From Lomentospora prolificans (lineage: Eukaryota > Ascomycota > Sordariomycetes > Microascales > Microascaceae), in the NCBI GenBank assembly GCA_029532625.1, contig JARFXM010000010.1:558001-622000 (forward strand): DNA of 64,000 nt. Reading direction: 5' to 3'. Positions 56,465 through 64,000 of the stretch are shown here, piece after piece. The notes beneath the pieces are model-generated. The model was not told the DNA's origin. It ran no database searches and saw nothing but the letters and a program-made list of their open reading frames with translations. The translations under genes and the position numbers were made by a program. Each line of letters opens with the position of its first letter. The stretch's first letter is position 1.

Positions 56465-58768
56465 ATGGCTTCTAACGAACTCATCAAGGCAAATATAGGT
56501 TAGCCGTACACACACGCACACCTCGCGACCGAAGCTAATAAAGCCCCATAATAGTTACCGATGGAAAATCTTTCGCCTTAAATAGCGAAAAGATATCTTA
56601 TCGATTCCATGCCGATGAGTCGTCGGGCGATCTGGTCTCCGACCATTTCGGCGGTATAGCCACCGAAGATGTCCAACTGGCTAACATCGAGGTAAATGGC
56701 TGGGCAGAAATGCCTGTTCGTATCCGACGCGAGTACCCCGACTTGGGACGTGGTGACTTCCGTATCCCCGCCATCCGGATCCGTCAATCAGTCGGGCACA
56801 CTATTAGTGACCTGCGATACGAGTCTCACAAGGTAGTTGATGGAAAACCTGCCCTTCCAGGACTTCCTTCAACTTTTGGCGACGAAAAGAGTGTGTCTAC
56901 TTTGATCGTGCGACTGGTGGACACCCACAGCTCTGTTTCTGTGGACTTGTCTTACTCCATATTTCCCAAGCACGATGCCGTCGTGCGAAGCGCCAAAGTC
57001 ACGAATAATGGAGACAGGGAAATCACAATCGAAAATTTGTCCAGTTTCAGCGTCGATTTTCCACCCCAGGAGCTAGAGATGATTGGGCTAAGGGGTGAGT
57101 GGTCCCGTGAGGCGGCAACGGAGAGACGTAAGATACACTATGGAACTCAGGGGTAAGTGGCTATTATAAGAAATGAAGGTGGCAGAAGACCTTCGTACTG
57201 ATTATCGAATTAGATTTGGCAGTGCAACCGGCTACTCGTCACATTTACACAATCCCTTCCTTGCAATCGTCACGCCTACTACGACGGAATCACAAGGTGA
57301 CGCTTGGGGATTCTCCCTCGTGTATACGGGCTCTTTTGCGGTGAATGTCGAGAAAGGTTCCCAAGGATTTACCAGAGCCGTCATCGGCTTCAACCCATAC
57401 CATCTTTCTTGGCCACTCGCTGCTGGCGAGAGCTTGGTTACGCCGGAATGCATAGCCGTATACTCAGCTTCTGGAATCGGGCACATGTCGCGGCGTTTCC
57501 ACAGGTTCTTCCGCGAACATTTGATCAGGCCGGCCTACGTCAACCGACCTCGCCCGGTATTACTCAACAGCTGGGAGGGATTAAGCTTCAATTTTGACGA
57601 GGAGGCAATCTACAAGCTTGCACAAGACTCTGCCGCATTAGGAGTAAAGCTCTTTGTTCTGGATGATGGCTGGTTCGGGGTGAAGCATCCCCGTCTAGCG
57701 GATAATGCCGGCCTCGGCGACTGGGAAGTGAACCCGGACAGATTCCCAGAAGGCATCGGCCACCTTGTTGACCGGGTTCAAAAGCTCCAAGTTGCCAACA
57801 CGGACCAGAAACTCAAATTTGGCCTTTGGTTTGAGCCCGAAATGGTCAATCCCCGATCGTCTCTCTACGAAAAGCACCCCGACTGGGCGCTGCACGCTGA
57901 AGACTACCCACGGACGGAAGCGAGGAGCCAACTCGTGCTCAATCTCTCTCTTTCGGAAGTTCAGGACTTTGTGATTGAGTCCGTATCTAAGATTCTCAGC
58001 AGCACTGCCATATCCTACGTCAAGTGGGACAATAACCGAGGAATGCACGAAATTTCCCATCCAAGCGTCGCCCACAAATACATTTTGGGAATGTACCGTG
58101 TTTTTGACACTCTTACCAAGCGCTTCCCCAAGGTTCTGTGGGAAGGATGCGCTTCTGGCGGCGGCCGCTTCGATCCGGGAATTCTCCACTACTTTGACCA
58201 AGTTTGGACTTCAGACAATACCGATGCCGTCGAAAGGGTCTACATTCAATTCGGGACGTCGCTGGTATACCCGCCCTCCACTATGGGCGCGCATATCTCT
58301 GCCGTCCCTAACTGGTCAACTAAGCGCTGGACTTCCATCGTGTTCCGCGGCCACGTTGCCATGATGGGAGGCTCCTTTGGACTCGAGCTGACACCGGCGG
58401 AAATGCCCGAAGAAGAAAGGGTCAAGGTCCCCGAGTTAATTGCGCTTTCGGAAAAGATAAATCCCATCGTTATTGACGGCGACCTCTGGAGACTGAACAA
58501 TCCGCAGGATTCAAACTGGCCCGCTGCACTGTTCCTCTCTCAGGATAGGCAAAGGGGTGTGCTATTCTACTTCCAGCTCCGAGCGCATATACACCATGCC
58601 TTCCCCTTTGTAAAACTTCAAGGCTTGGATCCGGAGGCGCGGTACAAGGTTACGTGTAGCAATAACGGCGAAGCGACCTATTCTGGTGCGACGTTAATGA
58701 ATGTGGGCTTGCAGTATATTTTCCACGGCGATTATCAGAGTAGGGTCGTTTTTATCGACATGCTGTAA
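56465..58768 (+). CDS. GH36 alpha-galactosidase, intracellular type
   Basis: Retaining glycosidase that releases terminal alpha-1,6-linked galactose from melibiose, raffinose-family sugars or galactomannan pieces. Three in-phase exons (56465-56498, 56555-57152, 57214-58768) give 728 residues, the normal GH36 length. The tiny first exon encodes MASNELIKANI. There is no signal peptide, so it is expected in the cytosol. The N-terminal beta-sandwich (SYRFHADESSGDL, RIRREYPDLGRGDFR) leads to the TIM barrel: NSWEGLSFNFDE, FVLDDGWFG, GLWFEPEMVN, then SYVKWDNNR with the catalytic nucleophile Asp. CASGGGRFDPG and WTSDNTDAVERV follow, with the acid/base Asp. The C-terminal sandwich ends in SRVVFIDML. 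All key residues are present. Intron 1 contains a CA-rich microsatellite. Confidence 0.95.
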
Positions 58769-58924
58769 GCTTTGTATAGGAAGAATTGAGCCCGTTGGCG
58801 AGTTCGCACTTTGATGGCTAGTTGACTACATGTACATTGCCGCACGATCCGCAAAATACTGCGCACAAAATGAGGCATTATTTCCACTGCCAACCCCATC
58901 CCGTTCCCTCAAGCAATACACGAA

Positions 58925-59897
58925 TTGCCTCCACGCCTTCGCCTTTCGGCTGCCATGAGGATGCTCGGACCATTAGGAACGTCTTCGAGTCAGGAGTCTC
59001 ACTTCAGAACTATACTATTCCCGTTATTACGAACCCTTTGCGCCGAAGAGGAGCTTGCTCTCCTCGCCAAAGATGTCAACGGTGGAGGGCAAGGTTGCGA
59101 GCGATAACTACAAGCGCCCGTCCTGTAATAACCTGACACCTGTGAAAGGGTAGTTTGGCGGGTTCACTAAGATTCACCAATACGCTAGCCTTGTCAGATA
59201 GATAGATGGCTTGAGTTTTGGCTATGCCGACGCTTGAATTACCGTTTCTGGCCCTATAGTTTCCCAACCTGGTGAACTTGACCATCGGTCTCGATTTTAA
59301 CAGGGACCTAAGGTTTCTTAGCAAAGCATTCAGGTCGGCCCTCATTACCGTCCGGAACATCGTCACAAGATTGGATCTCACCGCCTAGTATAATTCGGAT
59401 CAGCAGTTGTTCCCATTTAGCCTTAGAACGCAGGGTTCTTTGGACAGCCTCGCAAAAATGAACGCTCTACGGGAGCTCGAGTTTCCAATAACATTTTTGG
59501 CGAGAGCGCAAGGTCTAGGTGTCTCGTTAAGAAGGCTAATTCCGAAAAAATGCATCGAGATGCTGGTTGTGATGCATGATCCTTGGAAAGACACATGAAT
59601 AGATGGCCGGGAGATTTCAATTTTGCGGTCTTTGCGAAATGGCTGGGTTTGCGTGACGAGACCGCGCCGAAGCTCCGGCGCCTTCATCTGGACTCCACGA
59701 TTAGTATGTTGGAGGGCGCTCTTCGAATCCGTTGTGCGGAGGCTGGAATAGAGTATATCGAGTTCGATTCCAGTGTTAATGACCAAGACAATCGTAGAGC
59801 CGTTTCTACTCTAAGCAGTAAAGCATACCATCATTCAGAGTTGATAGTTACATGGAGTGAATTGGTGGCTTCGCCATCAAGATGTTCTTTTCCGTGA
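58925..59897 (+). pseudogene. Decayed F-box/LRR-like gene
   Basis: Three coding-like pieces lie in order on the plus strand but in three frames. 58925-59107 contains LLRTLCAEEELALLAKDV, like the RTLLERPELA segment of many fungal F-box proteins. 59407-59598 has MNALRELEFPITFLARAQG and a following RRLIPKKCIEMLVV, in the style of a leucine-rich segment. 59583-59897 has LRRLHLDSTISM and IEYIEFDSS. Stops and frame changes separate them, so no protein could be made without repair. The family call rests on pattern only; introns might explain one of the two frame changes. Confidence 0.4.
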
Positions 59898-60904
59898 ATG
59901 CTGGGTCCAGCATCGGATCATTCAATCCTGTCAGTGGCAAGCCCGAGGCCTCACGTTGCGGAAGGGGCAGCACGCCGTCTCTGGGAGGGACATTCCTCGT
60001 CCTCTCGGGAACTGTTTCGAGATTTTTCGGCGTCACTGCCCGTTTAAGTTGCTTCTCTTCCATCAGTCTCGAGCTACTACACGCTACATCGATTCCTTTG
60101 GCTCTCTCCTACAGCATTCCCCACTTAGATAACTTCCGTTCCACGGGCCGATGCGCTATTGAGAAGAGGTCGGACCCGTTAGAGCACGGATTGGCTTAAC
60201 AGCGCAACAGCTCGAATGCCCGTAGTTGTCGAGAACACAGATCATCTCGTTCAAGAGGCTATCCGACAGAACGCAGTTCTATTCAATAGACCTGGTTTGA
60301 GGGTAGAATACTAGCAGCCAGGGAACTATTCGTCGTTCATCGAGAATGTGAGCCGCATCATTCAAGGCATGGACCATTCATAACACGACGCTTCGGACCC
60401 TGTGGTATATCTGCACCATTACACGAAGATTAGCAACCACAATAAACCCGTCCTGTTCGACCAAAGTTCAGGAATGGGGTCATCGGTACATGGCGTTGGA
60501 CCCCATTGAGTTACCTCATGATATCAACGATATCTATCTGCAAGCGCATGGCACGATCGAATACTTAACCCCAATAGACAGGCATCTTGCAGTCCATGGC
60601 CCAGTGGGCGGTGTCGATTCAAATTGTGGCTGGATATTGAGCAGGGGGGTTAAGAGGGTCTCGTATATGAAAAGGAGACATTCAGGGGTTATGGGAAGAT
60701 TTGAACCTTGAGCGACTTTGTCCTGTTATTAGCAACTTCTTTTCACGAATTACATACTTCCAGCTTATAGATATCTCCGTTGCCTTGTTCAGTTTGAAGT
60801 TTACCAAGTTGTATAGAAATATAAAATCAAGCAAATACGCCCCCAAAACAAATATTAGTTCCAAGGTTTTGCACTAACACTCTGATAAACCACTTCCATG
60901 TATT
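59898..60904. other. Gap, perhaps holding more decayed coding text
   Basis: No supported gene. A segment at about 60215-60390 (+) reads like protein for some 55 codons with one TAG, and 60490-60711 is open, but neither matches a family I know. Confidence 0.35.
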
Positions 60905-61930
60905 TTATTTGTCAAACTTAACAACTACTTTCGTCGCGCTAACACCCTTGAATAGAAAGTCAATGGCGTTCGGCAGTCCTCTCAAACCACCAGAAAACTC
61001 CTTAGTTGCTAGTGGAATGGTTCTACCCTCAGCAACGGCCTGGGGCAAGTAGGTATTATATGTCCACCTCAAAAGTTCCTGGTTCTTTTCCTCGGCTAGC
61101 GCGAACGACCATGAGCGGTAGTCGCGGGTGACGCCCTCGGGAAGTGTTTCGGGTCCAAATGCAGGTAGCAGGGCCAATACGGTCCCACCGCCCTGAGCGG
61201 CCAGGACTCCAGCAGTGATTTGAACCGTGTCTGGAAGCGAGATGGAATCGATGACGGAATCGTAAGGACCCTGCTCTACTAGAGACTTGAGGACGACATC
61301 ATGGCCCTCCGTGTGGTCTATGATTTTGATTGCACCTAGCTTTGCGACGAAGTCCTTGTGCTTCGGAGAGGTAGTAGTAACGACATCGTACCCAGCTTGT
61401 GTGAGGTACTGGACAGCCAAGCTTCCAAAGCTCGATGTACCGCCGTATACGAGGATCTTCTTTCCCTTCACAGGCACCTTTCGAGTAGGTTCGGGCCGGT
61501 TCAGGCCCAAGGTCACGTTAACGATGCTGACCACAGTAGCCAAGTTTCCGATCAAGTTCACGGCGGCGTTGAACTCAGACTCTCCCGTGATCTTACCAGC
61601 GGTGTCATCCCTCGACACCACATATTCCTGGAATACACCGTACTTGTTGTCATTGGGTGTCGCTCCCTTAGCGGCAGCTACCCTGTCGCCGACCTGAAAG
61701 TTGGTGACCTCGGAGCCGACAGCTACAACTGTACCACCATACGAATTCCCGAGAATGGCAGGGTAGGGTACTGGCAAAATGGCGGCTTTTGCAACCTTGG
61801 CGTTGATGGGAAGGAGGCTGATCAATTCGTTCTTAATGAGAAGCTCGCGAGGGCCGGGCTGGGATGTGTCGACTTGCTTGAACTCGAATGGGGCCTTGGC
61901 TTCGGGTATAATTGCTGCGATATGAGGCAT
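60905..61930 (-). CDS. MDR-superfamily NADPH-dependent reductase (ToxD-like/trans-enoyl reductase type)
   Basis: Medium-chain dehydrogenase/reductase of the zinc-less group that contains fungal quinone reductases and stand-alone enoyl reductases. Single exon of 341 residues from the ATG at 61930 (MPHIAAIIPEAKAPFE). An in-frame ATG at 62014 would add 28 residues unlike the family. The substrate-binding half has GNSYGGTVVAVGSEVTNFQV and GDRVAAAKG, and the cofactor site is ILVYGGTSSFGSLAVQYLTQ. No catalytic zinc cysteine/histidine set is visible. The C-terminal KVVVKF ending is typical. ToxD-like enzymes can serve polyketide pathways, but no polyketide synthase or other cluster gene is in this window, so a general detoxifying or metabolic role is as likely. 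Confidence 0.88.
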   Translation of the reverse strand: MPHIAAIIPEAKAPFEFKQVDTSQPGPRELLIKNELISLLPINAKVAKAAILPVPYPAILGNSYGGTVVAVGSEVTNFQVGDRVAAAKGATPNDNKYGVFQEYVVSRDDTAGKITGESEFNAAVNLIGNLATVVSIVNVTLGLNRPEPTRKVPVKGKKILVYGGTSSFGSLAVQYLTQAGYDVVTTTSPKHKDFVAKLGAIKIIDHTEGHDVVLKSLVEQGPYDSVIDSISLPDTVQITAGVLAAQGGGTVLALLPAFGPETLPEGVTRDYRSWSFALAEEKNQELLRWTYNTYLPQAVAEGRTIPLATKEFSGGLRGLPNAIDFLFKGVSATKVVVKFDK

Positions 61931-62620
61931 GGTGGACCGTGAAACAATTATGGGCTTCGGTGTGAGGTGAGATGGAAGATGCGGAATGAGTTTACGAGTT
62001 GGCAGATATCCCATGCCATTTATACTTTCGATGCTACTTGCAATACTTTCCGCATGGGTCGCTACAATTCTGCCATTGGTGATTTGCCCCTTTTCCCTTT
62101 TGATTTGGAAGAATTGATAAGCTGTAGTATCACAAGATGGGTGCAGACATGGCGCAGATTGTCGCGTTCCCCCCAGCCTGATGTGGAAATGCGATTTCTA
62201 AGCATCAGCACAATCCGAACAACGGATGCGGGGATGCCTGGATTTGTGCTCCCACTTGTGGGCGGAAGACCCGGATGGCGTCAGCCTTGGTTGCATGGCG
62301 AACGAGCTAATCAGTGCGAGGGTGAGACGGTGGGCCAATCGATCGCTGAGGCGGCGTAATTGACGCGCAGCACACAATCAAAAGATCCTGGATGTCGTCG
62401 CTATCTCATTGTGTTCTGTTCTCTCAGCCAGCCTAGGCGGCGATGGAGAAGTGGAATAAACTGAATATAGTCTTATTTGACAAAATTATATTACCACGAC
62501 GCCCATCAGAGTCCCAGTGCCATGAAGGAACCGCGCGTTCCAGTGGGAGGTGCAGCTTCCTTGACGTGTTAGACTTCTTAGACGGTATTCTATAGGACGG
62601 AATATTAATAATATTACCTT
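61931..62620. other. Spacer between reductase promoter and SET gene 3' end
   Basis: No supported gene. Frames on the plus strand (61967-62359) show no domain. Confidence 0.4.
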
Positions 62621-64000
62621 CTACCTATTCTTGGCCTTTGTATTGCGGATCTCGTCTACAAGCTTCCGCATATCCCCAACCCTTTTATGATCCGGGCTTC
62701 TGAATTCCTGTTGATGCGTGAGGGCCAAATTAGCGTACTTGAGAGCCATATCACTATCACCCAATCGCGAAAAAGACTCCGCGAGCATCCCATAGAAGTC
62801 CCCCAGCAAGGCAGTAAGCTTCTCGGTATCGATCAATTCCAACATTTCGTCGGATAATTCCGTTAGTGCCTGGTGATTCCTATTCTCTGGTTTGCTCATC
62901 TCGACTACAACGTCCTGAATCCGCTGACGGTTCCTGTCGGATCGGTCCCGGAGATGGGGTTTAGTGCAGAGGCTGCAGGTGCAGTTGAAGCCCCACAGTC
63001 GGAGGGCTTTCTGGCGGGCCTCGGTTTGGATGTTTAACGGAGTGTCTGGGGATAGTTAGCGTGCACGCAATGTTAGCTTCTTGTCCGGGGACATCCTTAG
63101 GCTTGTCCAAACTTACATGCTACGCTCAGTTCTTCCCCAGCTTCGATATCACGGTAGGCGATAACCTCCATGCGTAAGCGATTCCTCGAGAAGCGCACGT
63201 AGCAACTATACACATGTTAGTTGCCGGACTCTATTAGTCGTTCGAAAAGTATAATAGTACTTCGGGTCACAGTCATGGTTGATTCTCTATAATTGTGACA
63301 GTATTAGCAACCCAACCCTTCCAGTCGAACCTCCCAAACTGTATTATTAATTCATATTGAACCAAGAAAACTCACAGCAATCTCGGGGAAAACAGCACGA
63401 TGGTTACTGTCATCAGACAGGCCTATACCGAACGCATTCGTATGAAAGATTCCGTTAATCACTTCTCTGCCCGGCACAGTGGCCATTTCGGAAAGCCGTT
63501 TTCTTTGTGCCTCAGCCAACTGCTCAAAAGCTATCACGTCCAGAATTTTGAGATGTTCGGTAGCGATTTGCCGCGGTGGCTCCATCATCCCGATCAATAC
63601 CGCTGACTCACTCATGACCAGCTCCCCTTTGCTGATGTCTTGCGTGGCTATGGCACCCTTTCCACGCCCCGGGATATCCTCCACAACATGCAAGGACGTG
63701 AAGTCCTGATTAGGCCCGTACCACTGGGGGTTTCTATCCTCAAGGAGAGGCACGGCCTCGGCTGCCATCTCCGGCGTTGTGATAAGAGAGATGGACAAGT
63801 GACCTCGGAAGCCGTGGTAAGTAAAGACGCAATATTTCGGTCCTGTGTCGTCCACCGGGTTTGCACACATTGGGCGCAAACTCCACGGCTCCCACCGGCC
63901 TGTCTCATCTCCCGTTTTGTCGTCTACGGGTAACGGGCAGCGTATGGCAGCCTCTTCAGGAAGCATTGGACCTTCCTTAGCCCATTGACAGGCGCCGTTT
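62621..64000 (-). CDS. SET-domain protein (SMYD/SET5-like), 5' end beyond the window
   Basis: Probable protein-lysine methyltransferase. The exons seen are 63376 to beyond 64000, 63261-63286, 63117-63205 and 62621-63045; all junctions keep frame. The SET core begins GRGKGAIATQDISKGELVMS. A 26-nt micro-exon encodes RINHDCDP, and the next exon begins within the Asn, completing the conserved NHxCxPN motif of the SAM/lysine site. MEVIAYRDIEAGEELSVAY follows, the usual SET end, then a post-SET-like FNCTCSLCTKP cysteine cluster. The tail is helical (LLGDFYGMLAESFSRLGDSD), as in fungal SET5-like proteins. The frame is open to the right edge, so the start lies outside. Confidence 0.88.

Noticed and set aside
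1..64000. CRISPR arrays, prophage or bacterial operon structure
   Set aside because: The DNA is eukaryotic with spliced genes. No regularly spaced repeats were seen.

Overview
The window looks like nuclear DNA of a filamentous ascomycete (Pezizomycotina, probably Sordariomycetes). The genes carry short GT-AG introns of about 45-190 nt with GTAAGT-type donors. The families are also typical: fungal rhodopsin-like (PTH11-type) receptors, a FRE ferric reductase, secreted GMC oxidoreductase and DUF1996 proteins, F-box proteins, HET and GRF zinc-finger relics, and a tRNA-Leu(CAA) with an intron after the anticodon. No genus can be fixed from the sequence alone.

Layout. 0-4.1 kb: a minus-strand conserved nuclear-type protein (cut by the left edge) and a six-exon ferric reductase. 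4.1-15.7 kb: a gene-poor tract with no intact gene that I can support. It holds decayed coding pieces: a multi-segment minus-strand relic at 7.06-8.29 kb, a two-exon relic at 9.0-9.4 kb, and a HET-domain relic at 10.9-11.9 kb. 15.7-27.6 kb: a gene block with a rhodopsin-like receptor, a secreted GMC oxidoreductase (its last intron is GC-AG), a large secreted mosaic protein with a poly-glycine hinge, an F-box protein, and a very small cysteine-rich secreted peptide with a Kex2-type site. 27.6-38.2 kb: sparse, with an Old Yellow Enzyme relic, a SAM methyltransferase and a secreted type-B carboxylesterase. 38.3-47.6 kb: a second rhodopsin-like receptor, a broken MFS sugar-transporter gene, a secreted DUF1996 protein, the tRNA-Leu gene and a mitochondrial sulfide:quinone oxidoreductase. 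49.2-52.5 kb: two divergent genes for hydrophilic, histidine-rich proteins that resemble each other. 53.4-60 kb: a broken GRF zinc-finger gene overlapping the end of a second F-box gene, an intracellular GH36 alpha-galactosidase and a third, decayed F-box/LRR-like sequence. 60.9-64 kb: an MDR-superfamily reductase and a SET-domain protein cut by the right edge.

How it fits together. This does not read as one biosynthetic cluster. It reads as a subtelomere-like or accessory stretch in which secreted and cell-surface genes (receptors, oxidase, esterase, DUF1996, small peptide) sit among decayed accessory genes. Several relics are broken by stops that would arise from C-to-T or G-to-A changes (CAG to TAG, CGA to TGA, TGG to TAG), which fits RIP-like mutation. 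I could not compute RIP indices, so that remains inference. Housekeeping-type genes (sulfide:quinone oxidoreductase, tRNA-Leu, SET protein, alpha-galactosidase) appear intact. All gene models are read by eye from splice signals and reading-frame phase; there is no transcript support.
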